Assembly: GCA_010356995.1 (NCBI GenBank)
Contig: ML996690.1
Location: forward strand, 1,458,217 to 1,522,216
DNA from: Trichodelitschia bisporula
Taxonomy: Eukaryota; Ascomycota; Dothideomycetes; Phaeotrichales; Phaeotrichaceae
Reading direction: 5' to 3'
Length of the DNA: 64,000 bases
In this document: in pieces, positions 10,416 to 21,451 of the stretch
Numbering within the stretch: the first letter of the stretch is position 1
Layout: every line of letters begins with the position of its first letter
Notes under the pieces: generated by a model
What the model saw: only the letters and a program-made list of their open reading frames with translations
Database searches by the model: none
What the model was told of the DNA's origin: nothing
Translations under genes and position numbers: made by a program

Positions 10416-11473
10416 CCGGAGGTGGAAGTTTGGACGTGGTGCAAACTAGGCGAGGCATACGGGCAAGCCGTTTGTTGGCAGGTAGATCGTGGTTCGGGGT
10501 GTCATCCCGTTTACCTTGATATATTTTGGCCCGAACTTGCAGGATTTGATCCGATGGAGCCGTTCGAATGAGAATTTTGTTTTGCTAACTGTTGGTCTAG
10601 AACCTGAACCGCGAAGATTATAATGTGGTGATGCCTGAACGAGGTGTACTGTGCAAAAGACGCGGGTCGCCGGGTGTAGCTGGACGAATATTGCTCAATA
10701 TGCCTGTCTTTGAGGTTCGTCAATTGCGTCTTGAAGGTCAAGCACCCGTTCCCGGAACGAAGTATACTATCAAGCATGCCGTATACACATACTACAAACT
10801 ACATGAGCTACGCTCATACTCCAGTATAGGCCCTCTGGTTGCATCCAAACCTGTTCCCGCGCCGCTCAAATTGCCCCAGCTCCTTAAGCTTCCCAATAAG
10901 CCTAACTGCATCCTCGACCTCCCCCCCTCCCTTCCGCGCCCTCAACCTGCGCTGTTTTCAACCGCGCACTAACATCGATCCCTATGTCCTTAAGCATCTT
11001 ATAGACTAACGAGTTCTTATTCTCCTTCATAGTTTTCGGTAAGCTCTTGAATCGCGGCTCATTCTGCCCTTGATCCATCCCCTTGCACTTTACCTCGATT
11101 ATAAGTCACTGCGTGTTCACTGCATTTGTGGATGAGGCTTTGTATGAATTCGAGCTACCTTTCTTTTCCACACCTGACCTATGAGTATACATTTGAGTGC
11201 TGGGACCAGAACCCCCCTGTCATGTAAGGGAGCCTACGTATCCGATATCAAGTCTGCCTCCGTCAACAATTTGGAAAAGCGTAGACACTGGCTTCAGGAA
11301 ACTGATAGGGCGTTAACGAAAAACTTCGCTTGACTTTGTAGTAACCTTAATATTCTGAACTTAGTAATGGAATGTTCTGTCGCTTTGAGTTAAGCTTACC
11401 TCTACATGTCGGTAAATCAGCAAGATTCGTTCAGATGAACCCAGTCGAAATTTCTAGAGCTGAAGCACCTTGC
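10416..11473. other. Gene-poor stretch with coding-like relics (minus)
   Basis: About 1.06 kb with no intact gene. On the minus strand, around 10815-11115, short coding-like pieces can be read (for example KSLPKTMKENKNSLVYK), separated by interruptions around a long G/C run at 10920-10935. I could not name the source. Being next to the gag relic, it may belong to the same or another decayed element. Confidence 0.3.
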
Positions 11474-12622
11474 TCACGAGCTATCGAAGCTAATCATGGA
11501 CACTGTATCAAGCTGGGACCGGGGGTTTCCGTTGTGACTGCCTGGCTTTGCCGGCACCAAGGCTTTGATGTTGCTGATCTCTGACGAGTCCTTCGTTAAC
11601 CCGCGCTTATCCGCACGAGTGCATGGCTGTTTACCGAGGACTCGCTTGATGTAGTTGAGTCGCTTCGGATTCGCAGCAAGCTTGTGCTGTACCTTCTGGA
11701 GCACTTCTTCCGTCGGCTTCCACCCCGGAGGAGCGAGATCAGGGTCAATTACCCAGCACTTCCAATAGAGATGGACCAGGCCGCAGAGACACTTTTGCAC
11801 TTTATCTTCATCTTCTGCCTTCTTTTCCTTGTTCTTGAGCGCCATGTCGCTTTGACCAGTGTTGACGGGAAGCTTGACTGGGGCTTTTTCAGGCGTCTCC
11901 TTGAGATTGTGAACAGTTGGCTCTTGGCTATTCATCTCTATCATGTGATCTTGGAAGTCTTTGACCAACTCCTCGAGGTTGATATCAGGCTTGACCTTCT
12001 GGAGGTACCCCTTCTTTGCGATGTAGTAGGAGTATTGATCAGCCTTGATGGCCTCGAGGAAGTCGAGAATGGCGACGCGAGTGAAGAAGCATTGGTACCC
12101 CTGCCCTTGCTCCTCCAGAATGAGCCATTTTTGGCACCAGACGAACATGTTAGGAGAGCCGTAGCTCTTGCGGTGAAGGGCATATTCGCGTTCGATGTCT
12201 TCCTTGATGCTGGCTTCGCTCGGCGCGACTCTCGCTTGAAGGCGATGGAACTGGTCCGTAGGCGTTTCGCACTTGGCGATTGCATCCTTCAGGAGCCCCG
12301 AAACTGTCGAGATGATGAAGTTCCTAATGCTGACGGCTACCTGGTTGCGCTGGCGACGCGCTTCATCCATAATCTTCCACAGGTCGGCAGCGATGGTTCC
12401 GGCTTCGAGTTTTTCGGCAAAAGGGTCGCTCCCGATGCGCTTTTCCTTGGACCACGGGTCCTTGAAGTCGTTAGGCAGCTGAAGATCCATGTTGATTAAG
12501 TGTTCTCCGCTGACAGTGAGGACATAGTCGTTGAGCTGTTGTTTCCACTTCACCCAGGACTCCTCATCGCGCAAGATGATGCGCTTTCCAGCGAAGGCAC
12601 TGACGTCGGGTTTTGGTTCCAT
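11474..12622 (-). mobile_element. Relic of a Copia (Ty1)-type LTR retrotransposon, gag part
   Basis: A minus-strand frame of about 380 codons starts at MEPKPDVSAF (12622) and shows the layout of fungal Copia gag: a helical capsid-like part of about 270 residues, a Lys/Glu-rich linker, then a short metal-binding motif KCLCGLVHLYWKC followed by PPGWKP, typical of fungal Copia polyproteins. No protease, integrase or reverse transcriptase follows in the downstream direction, and I found no clear LTR pair, so this is a broken partial copy. The gag frame itself is long and open, which suggests it is not very old (inference). Its neighbours are gene-poor DNA on both sides. Confidence 0.75.
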
Positions 12623-14120
12623 TTTGAGGTGTAGAACTTGCAGCAAAACGTTGCTGTTGATTTCAAGAGCAGTTGTTGGAGTTGTGATGGTGAGGTTGAG
12701 GTGACTAACCTGTTGTTTGGTGGATGAGGATGGATGGCGATGGATGGATGGCGGTTAATTGCAGCGGTGGGTGAATGTACCTGCTGGGATCAAAGGCTGA
12801 AGCCCTTGGCAAGGCTGAATGGGGGGAACCCGGCAAGCTGTGGTGAATGTGGAAGGTACAATATGTTATTGGGATGGCTCGTGTGTTGCCACGGCGATGA
12901 AGCTTTGCGGTACTTACATCGACAGAGAATGTGATGAACCAGAGCTCAGGGTGTCAAGGAAGGTGCAAGTCTCCAGAGGGGCACTGGGGAAAGGAGTGGC
13001 CGAGCCCCGCAGATGTAGAACAATATGGCCACTTCTTTATTACCTTCCTTCACTCATTTGCTTCGATATGCTCGCTCACTGCCATGGAGCAAACGGCTTG
13101 GAGGTACTGCCCCCGTACCGACACGGGGGAAATGACTCGTCAAATCTAGTTGATGCCCTCTGGCTCTTCTACGTGCGTCAAACGGCCTGTTCTGGCAAAG
13201 TAAGCCGACGCAGCTTCTGTGGACATTCAAAACGGTTCTACGGCCCTGAACACTCCCTCGAGCTTAGTGTACACACGGCGTCGGAGGTGTACCGGATGCA
13301 TTGCCTAAATGCCTTCGGGCGAGTTACGGCAGTTCTTCCCGAGGCCGTCCCACTTTATGTTAGGCAGCTCACTGGGCTCTTGGTACATCGGTCATAGGTT
13401 GTCGTCCCGGTCGTCTGCCGGAGAATTTGCCGGTGCTCCATGATGTGGACCTTTTTTCTGACCGAAGCCGAGTTTTGACAGTCTGTGGAGTGCGATCGTT
13501 GCACGCCGATACGTCTGCATCAAAAACGCTGCTGCCTGAATACTCCATGTAACGTCGGGAGCTCTGGGGCAGCCGATAGAAGCTTCGGAACTTTACACCG
13601 AGTTGCTGTACCGTAGCATCACGCGTCCTTGCACTGCTCATCTAGTGTAATGATAGCAGATTTCCATCCAAAACATTAGGGCCCGAACGTACATCCGTAC
13701 ATGCAGATTTGCTAGCGTTCTGGTGATATGTAACTAAATACAAAGATAAAGCCCAACACCTTCCGGAAGGAAAAGCCTCCCACGTCATGCTCGCGGACCT
13801 GGTTCCGGAGCACGTGCCGGAGGCGCTGTGGCTTGGGATGGCTTGGTGTGGTTATGGACGACCAACTCGGGACGCCGTTCGGATAATGATTCAACTCCGG
13901 CACGGAGCCTCAGAATCCCTTTGACAACTCCATTGTCCAGTTGAGAGATCCATGGAGTGCGCAGTGCAAAGCCCCCCACCACCGCCAAAACTTACCCGGC
14001 TCCATGTCCCCGCCATGCATCACAGGGCACATCGCGGGGAACATATTCCGACCGATCGGGACGATATAATGCAGCCCAAATGTCCATAATCCGCGTCTCA
14101 AGTCCAGAAAAGTCGACGAA
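12623..14120. other. Intergenic between gag relic and AtuA-like gene
   Basis: About 1.5 kb. The first 100-150 nt would be the gag leader, with GGATGGATGGCG-type short repeats at 12727-12755. A + strand frame is open from an ATG at 12819 to 13397 (192 codons), but its composition is not convincing and no motif is seen. A GTACATCCGTAC word lies at 13689-13701. The last 150 nt should be the promoter of the next gene. No LTR could be defined by eye. Confidence 0.4.
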
Positions 14121-16155
14121 ATGGCTCAATCAACTCCCAAGCGCCCTATCCGTATCGCTGGCTGCAGCGGCGGTAGGCCTCCTTACCTTCCCACGCTCAC
14201 GGTCATTCTAACTTTCCAGGCATCTATGACCGCAAGCGTGCGCTCTCCTCGCTTGCGGCTTACAGCCCGAAGGTCGATGTCATCGTCGGCGACTGGATGA
14301 GCGAATGCAACATGACATACCGGGGCAGCGACGCACGCGACCGGGCATTGGCGTCCAACACGTCAACATCGGGGAGCGCAATTGCAGGCGGTTACGAGCC
14401 CTATTTCCTCGAGCAGCTTGAGCCGGCACTTGACGACTTGGCCAAAAATGGCGTCAAGCTCGCTGTCAACGCCGGTGCGAGCGATGTCGCGGGCCTGGCA
14501 GCTGCGGTGAGGAAGATGGTCGCGGAGCGGGGACTCAAGCTTAAGGTCGGGTACGTGGATGGCGATGATGTCACTGAAGAGGTACTTCGGCGCTACCGTG
14601 AGGGCGAGGAGTTTTTGAGCTTGCCCTCGAATAAGAGCATCCGTGACTGGGGGTATGAGCCCCTGTGTGCACAGTGCTATCTCGGCGGCACAGGGATTGC
14701 GATGGCATTCGCGGCAGGCGCGGACATCGTTGTTGCGGGTCGCGTGGCCGATGCGAGTCCCACACTCGGTGCCGCGATGTGGTGGCACGGCTGGGGCCGC
14801 GAGGAGTTCGGGCCGCTGGCCGGAGCGTTGATGATTGGACACTTGCTGGAGTGCAGCACCTACGCAGTAAGTCGCTCATTCCCTCAGTTGACTGAAGGCT
14901 AACACCGCAGACTGGTGGCTACTACTCTGGGTTCAAAGACCTGGCGCCGAACGACACAGATCTGGGCTACCCGATCGCCGACGTAGACGCGGCTGGCGAA
15001 GCACTCATCACCATGGAGACGGGTCGGCACGGGCTTGTGACGGTTGATACCGTGGCCAGCCAGCTGCTGTACGAGATCCAGGGCCCGCTGTATTTCAACA
15101 GTGACGTCACGGCGCGCATTGACGGTGTGGTATTGAAGCAAGTAGACGAGAATGCCGTGCATTTCAGCGGAGTGGTGGGGCTACCGCCGCCTAGCACAAC
15201 AAAGGGTACGTTATTCTTCTTCTGCGCAGAGAAAGTGACGAAGGCTGACGAAACAGTCGGCATCACGGCCAAGGGCGGCTACCAGGCCGAATTCCACTTC
15301 TACCTCACGGGCCTGGACATCGCGGAGAAGGCGGCACAAATTGAGCGGCAAGTCAAGGCTCTCATGGGAGAGCACCTCTCCAAGTTCACGTGCCTCAAAT
15401 TCCAAGTCGCGGGCACCGCCGCCGCAGACCCGCAATCGCAAGACGAGGCGACGGTGGACCTGCGTATCTTCGCACAGACGCGCGACCCGGACATCCTCTC
15501 GGCCGGTGCCCTCGTCGACTCGGACCGTGGCTCCTTCGCGCGCTTCTGCATCCAAAATCTCCTCCAGGGCTACCCCGGCAGCACCATGGCCACCGACATG
15601 CGCAACGCCGTCGGCAAGCTCTTCTTTGAGTACTGGGTTGCCCTGCTGCCGCAGGATGCCGTCACCGAGATGGTCCACTTCCCCGACGGCTCCAGTCAAC
15701 GCGTGCCCGCGCCCACCAAAATGACCACATACCCCCGCGAGCAGGACTCCTACGAGCCGGCCTCCCCGGCGGATTTGTCCTCATTCGGACCGACGAAGCG
15801 CGCGCCACTCGGATATGTCGTGCTGGGCCGGTCAGGCGACAAGAGCAGCAACGCGAACCTGGGGCTGTTCGTGCGGGGAGACGAGGAATGGGCGTGGCTG
15901 CGCTCGTTTTTGACGACCTCGAAACTGAGGGAGCTCCTGGCTAAGGACGATGAGGGGCGCCAGATTGATCGCACGGAGTTTCCGGGAATCAAGGCGGTGC
16001 ATTTCCTGCTCAAGGACCACTTGGATCGTGGGTACAACTCTACCAGTGGGTTTGATGCGCTGGGCAAGAATCTCTGCGAGTATATCCGCGCGCGCTATGT
16101 GGATGTGCCAGTGCGGTTTTTGGAGAGGAGCACGCTCTGGAAGCGCGAGGCGTAG
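14121..16155 (+). CDS. AtuA-like (DUF1446) family protein
   Basis: Four exons (14121-14172, 14220-14866, 14911-15205, 15257-16155), 630 aa. The spliced N-terminus reads IRIAGCSGGIYDRKRAL, the hallmark start of the DUF1446/AtuA family. Further conserved blocks are VDVIVGDWMSE, LAVNAGASD and IVVAGRVADASPTLG. After about residue 480 there is a linker and then a C-terminal domain of about 110 residues (LGYVVLGRSGDKSSNANLG), which is also usual in fungal members. Bacterial AtuA belongs to acyclic terpene catabolism; the fungal substrate is not known to me. Intron 3 (15206-15256) is 51 nt, a multiple of three and free of stops, so unspliced RNA would stay in frame. No other terpene or acyl-CoA catabolic gene is nearby. 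Confidence 0.88.
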
Positions 16156-16944
16156 TGTCTCATGGGGCTGGAGAGCGGGGAATGGCGAAGTTTGCGCATA
16201 GAGTACTATAGTGAAACAAACAGAGCTATTACCAGGAGTTCTCCCCAAATGAACCTTCCCCTGTGCATCCTACCACCCCAGTAGGAAACCTGCAGCCCAA
16301 ATTAACGTTGCCATTTTACAAAGCGGGCCGGTTCCGGGACAGGCAACGCATGCACGGGCATCTCGCCTGTGGTTACCCGTGTGAACCCGGGCCGACTGTT
16401 GCGTCTTTCGTCAGAAAGATCAGAGATGGCAGAGGATAGACTCGCTTTCTTCTTTCCCGATATCGGTTGCGCGTGTGAGATTGTGCGGGATGGCGTCAGG
16501 GTTGCTGACCATCTGGTGAGATTTAAGGCCCACTGTCAGGGCGGAGACTAGATCAGCAAGAGCTGGTTGCGAGACTGGCTCGCCTTTGGACTTGACCAGC
16601 AAACTCCCCGGGAACCTTCATGCGCTGTGTTACTACGGGGCGTGTCATCGCACTGGGTCTATGCGAGCAGGAGGCAGGTTGTGAAGTACCGGACAATGAG
16701 CGCCCTGAATGTGAATTGCAGCATTCGCTTTCATTCTCTGAGTTGAGGGTGTTTGCGTCATGGGCCGGAAATCCTTACAGGACCTGCTTGGTCGTTCCGT
16801 TTATTCTTGGAAGGCCTCGGCGCAGCAATGCAGCCAGATGTTCAGCTCAAATTCAGCGTACATTCTGTATCATCTACACATTCGTTCTATCGACATCTCA
16901 CATGAGCCCCCTTATTGCAAGCCAAGTGTGTTGGCGATAAACCC
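16156..16944. other. Intergenic, convergent AtuA-like gene and TRP2
   Basis: About 790 nt between two 3' ends. No ORF with recognisable content, no clear repeat. It should hold both terminators. Confidence 0.5.
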
Positions 16945-18912
16945 TCAACCTGCTGCGAGGTCAATATGTACTCCCTTGACTTTTTCAGCCACTGCCGCAG
17001 CCGGATCATCGCCAGCTTGTGGCTGAACATGTGTCTGGTCCTGAAGATGTGCTGCCTCTGCTCGATTAATGCAGGAGATGTTTGCCCGGAGCTTGTTCAT
17101 CGTTTCCATGCTTTGACCGGTATTAGCGAAGGCATTGAGCAAGCACGACTGAACCTACTACTCGTCATACTCGACGCTGTCAAACACGATGCCCCCTCCC
17201 GCCTGTAGGTAGGCAACTCCATCTTTGACTAACATGGTGCGCAGGGCAATGCAACTGGTATCACTCAGTCAGTGACAAGTAAGCGGGGCGTAGGTACACA
17301 CGTGTCCATGGCTCCCTCCTCCACGGTGCCTGCCGATACAGTGTTGTACCCGAAGTAGCCAACAGCACCGGCATAGACGCCTCGCTTTTCCTTCTCCAGT
17401 TCGGCAATGAGCTCCATGGCCCGTACTTTGGGCGCACCGCTCACGGTTCCTGCGGGGAAGATGGATCTAGAGGTCCGTTAGCTGCAGGGTGACCTCGCCG
17501 ACCATTACAAGGCCCCACCGGAATGCATCAAATCGCGTCTTGCCGGGTCGGAGCACCCCAGATACTTCTGATGTCAAGTGCTGGACATGACTGAATTTCT
17601 GGACGATCATCAAGCGGTCGACACGCGTTGTCAGCGGATCGCACACCCGATTGACGTCGTTTCGGGCGAGGTCAACCAGCATGACATGTTCAGCCCTGCT
17701 TCATTCAGCGCTAAGGCGCCACTGTGTTGCTCAATATACCTGTCCTTTAGCGAACTTCTCAGCTCCTCTGCCAGCGCCTCGTCTTCTGCGACGGTCTTGC
17801 CCCGCACAACCGTGCCCGCAATCGGGTGTGTAATGATGCGTCCGCCTTCAGCCTTGACCAGGAGTTCGGGACTTGCACCCACAATCTGAAAATCCTCACA
17901 ATCGACAAAGAAGAGATAAGGAGATGGGTTTACTGTCCGCAGGGTCCGGTATATGTTGAAGGGATGCAGGGAAGTTGGCCGCGCTATCCGCTGTGAGGGT
18001 ACAGCCTGAATAATGTCGCCCTTATTGATATGCTCCTTAAGTCTCGTTACATGCGCCTCATATCCCTCCTGTCCAACATTGGAGGTGTATGTCTGATCTT
18101 GCTTGATGGGGCCCTGTGGAGGCAGTGGGACGTCCTTGCTTTCGAGTATGGATACCATGCGCTGAAGTGTGGCACGCCCATCCTCGTAAGCCTTTTCCAA
18201 GTCATCGAGGTGGTCTGGCACAGTGAGGTAGGTGAAGATCTTGACAACTTGGAAAAAGTGGTCAACAGCTACCACGGTGTCAAAGAGCATGAAGAGGCTT
18301 TCGGGGACACCCAGTACATCCTTCATGTCCCGCTTGGTTCGTGGCTCAAAGTACCGCACACAGTCATATCCCACGTAGCCGATCGCACCGCCTATCCAGG
18401 GAGGTACAACCAGACCAGGAATTTTTGCGACTCGGTACTGCGACAGCTCGGCATCGAGAACGGGCAGCGGATCCTGTTCTCCAATTCCATGGCCAGGTCC
18501 GGATTTGAGTACCTTCCGAGGGTCTTGGGAAATTAGCTGGTGCGCACAACATGGCAGGCGGACGCACCAGCTCCAATGAAGCTGTAGCGTCCAATTGTTT
18601 CGGTAGTTGCTGCACTTTCAAACAGAAAGGAGAGTTTTGAGTTGGAACTATGTTCTCAGTCTTCCACTCCGCATTACTATCTAGGTGACTTACTGACTTT
18701 GCAGCAACTTTCAGGTATATAGCGCTTGGTGTAAGGAACTCGGCGGAAAGCGAGGCGCAAATAGGCACGAGATTGGGGGGATTCGGCGCGGAAATGTCAG
18801 CAGCGAGCGTTTCGCGGATTGTCTCCAGCGGCGGCTGGATGGGCAGCTAAGAGATGTGAGCATTGCTAATACACTGCAACATTCTGGGCAATCTACGAAC
18901 CGGTGAAGCCAT
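16945..18912 (-). CDS. TRP2: Anthranilate synthase component I
   Basis: Chorismate plus glutamine-derived ammonia to anthranilate, first step of tryptophan synthesis; it works with the TRP3 glutaminase. Eight exons: 18912-18901, 18846-18698, 18647-18568, 18523-17740, 17695-17519, 17466-17302, 17254-17159 and 17110-16945, giving 542 aa. All junctions join family motifs: [54 protein letters not shown] and [14 protein letters not shown]. Catalytic blocks [20 protein letters not shown] and YLQAGGGIV are present. The first coding exon is only 12 nt (MASP), with a GTTCGT donor; this is the least certain junction. I see no TGACTC upstream, only TGACTG and TGACTT at 18973-18990. Confidence 0.93.
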
Positions 18913-19202
18913 CTGTACTTTCCACAACCGTAGGCTTCGGGTTTTGGAGAAAGAGAGAGGGAATGACCAGAGAATGACTGGACGTGACTTGAATATCAGA
19001 ATGTCTCCTGGGGCATGTCCGGCTGCTGACAAAAAGTCCGGTGCGGGGGGCCAAGCCACAGGGCAAGGAGGGGCAATGGAGGAGGCGAAAACACCCCAAA
19101 AATTCCAACTGTACGCCTCAAACCCTTTAAAACGGCACCATCTCTTCAGCCAGACGGCCCAACCCTAATCTCACAGTACGCACGAATAGCAGAGCCAGCA
19201 AA

Positions 19203-21210
19203 ATGGGACTGCCAAAGTCAAAGAACGCCGTGGGGCTCGGCAACAGCCTCATGAATGACCGCTTTGGCAAGGGAAAGGGCCAGGACATGCGGCGGGGAAA
19301 CCATGCGCAAGAGGGTGGGATTCAGCGCACTGGTGTGAACGGGGAAAAGGTACGCAACTTGCAGGACAAGACCGGCGTCCAGTGCTGACACCCTAAAGTA
19401 CATTACAAACGCGAAGAAAGATGCCTCATGGGTCAAGATGCGCAGCGTCACGGAGCAGGCCGCCCTCGACGAGTTTCTCAGCACTGCCGAGCTTGCCGGC
19501 ACCGACTTCACGGCAGAGAAGATGAGCAACGTCAAGATCATACATCGTGACCAGAAGAATCCTTTCCTACTCTCAGCGCACGAAGAGCGTGCCGCAGTCA
19601 AGAAGCACAAGGCTAACCGGCAACGCCTGACCGTCCCGCGTCGGCCCAAGTGGGACGAGAACACGACACCCCAGGAGCTCGACGAGATGGAGCGTTCTGC
19701 GCTGCTGGAGTGGAGGCGGGGCCTCGCAGAACTACAGGAGAATGACGATCTGCTGATGACCCCCTTTGAGCGTAATATCGAGGTCTGGCGCCAACTGTGG
19801 CGTGTCATCGAGCGCTCCGACCTCATTGTGCAGATCGTGGATGCTCGCAATCCGCTCCTTTTCCGGTGTGAGGACCTTGAGAATTACGTCTGTGAGGTAG
19901 ACCCTCGGAAAAACAACCTGCTGCTCGTCAATAAGGCCGACATGATGACGCTCGAGCAGCGTCAGGAGTGGGCTGACTACTTTACGGAGCAGGGCATCAA
20001 CTTTGTCTACTTTTCGGCTGAGTTGGCAAAGGAGACGAATGAGATTCGCGATGCGCAGCAGTCAGATAGTGAGGATGAGTCAGACGACGAGGAAGTGGAC
20101 GCCGTAGCAGATACGCTAGCGGCCGTCACTACGGAGTCGGAGGTGGATACTGAGACCGAAGAGCAGAAGGCAGAGGCGGAAAGAGCGAGAGACGACCCCA
20201 CCAGAATCCTAACCACGGAGGATCTTGAAGAAATCTTCCTCCGGCACGCCCCAGAAGTCTCCACAACCTCTGGCCAACCCCAACGGAAACTGGAGGTCGG
20301 CCTAGTGGGCTACCCTAACGTGGGCAAGTCTTCCACGATCAATGCCCTCATCGGTGCGAAGAAAGTATCAGTCTCCGCAACTCCGGGCAAGACTAAGCAC
20401 TTTCAAACCATCCACCTCAGCGAACAGATTGTCCTGTGCGACTGTCCCGGCTTAGTGTTCCCCAACTTCGCTACGACGAAAGCCGAGCTTGTCTGCAGTG
20501 GTGTGCTCCCTATCGACCAGCTGCGTGAGTTCACTGGACCGGCCGCTCTCGTCGCCCGCCGGATACCGCAAAGCTTCCTAGAGGTTATTTACGGCATGAA
20601 AATTCACACGCGAACGCTGGAGGAGGGCGGTACCGGCATCCCCACGGCCGAGGAGTTGCTCCGCGCTTACGCCATCGCGCGCGGCTTTTCAACCAGTGGC
20701 CTTGGCCAGCCAGACGAGTCGCGGGGCGCACGGTACATCCTAAAGGATTACGTCAAGGGCAAGCTGCTCTTCTGCCACCCCCCACCGCGGGAGCCGCCCA
20801 TCGACCCTTTGCACTTCAATCGTGAGCTGTACGATGAGGCGCACTTGCCGGAGCGGCGGCGTGCTGCATACCTCAAGGCTCAGGAGGAAGCTGCGGCGGC
20901 GGACGCTGACCCCGAAGAGGCGGGCGAGGGCGAGGATGGCGACATGGTTCCGCTGCCATTTGTGCAGGGTGAGAAGTCGCTAGGGCTGGACGCTCGTTTC
21001 TTTGCAAGGGGGCAGACTGACAAGGGGCGCATGAAGATGCCCTTTAGTTACAAATACACTGAGCAGGGAAAGTTGTTAACGGGGCGCAAGGAGCGGGAGC
21101 TACTGGCGCTGGAGCGGGATATTGATCCTGCGGAACTTAAGATGGGAACGAAAAAGCACTTCAAGGGGAACAAGAAGAAGAGTAAGACGCGGACGGAATA
21201 TCTGTCTTAG
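19203..21210 (+). CDS. LSG1: LSG1, cytoplasmic large-subunit GTPase
   Basis: Two exons (19203-19349 and 19399-21210) around a 49-nt intron, 652 aa. Lsg1 releases the export adapter Nmd3 from cytoplasmic 60S subunits. It is a circularly permuted GTPase: the G5/G4 motifs come first (DARNP near nt 19840, LLVNKADM near 19925), then an acidic insert, then G1 (GYPNVGKSST, nt 20308), G2 and G3 (CDCPG, nt 20440). The start MGLPKSKNAVGLGNSL is the usual Lsg1 N-terminus. The C-terminus is Lys-rich (KHFKGNKKKSK). It is divergent from TRP2 across about 290 nt and convergent with TFIIIA. Confidence 0.95.
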
Positions 21211-21451
21211 GAACGTGCAGGCTAAAGCCGGGAGTTCGGGAGTGCGTTAGAGCTCATCATGTTACCCTCATGTCTACTTGCAAAATATGATCCATAACGG
21301 TTGCGTAAATACTGTCAAACAAGCGTTAGGTCTTGTCAGCATCAAATCGCTTCATTCTCCATGACTTTCCACTCGAATGTGGGGCATTTAGCCCCTAGAA
21401 ATCTATCCTGTGCCGTTCCAAAGCATCTCCTGGTCAATGCGCAGATGATGC

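Noticed and set aside
12819-13397. 192-codon + strand frame with ATG
   Set aside because: No motif, odd composition, lies in the leader or antisense area of a retroelement relic. Kept only as a note.
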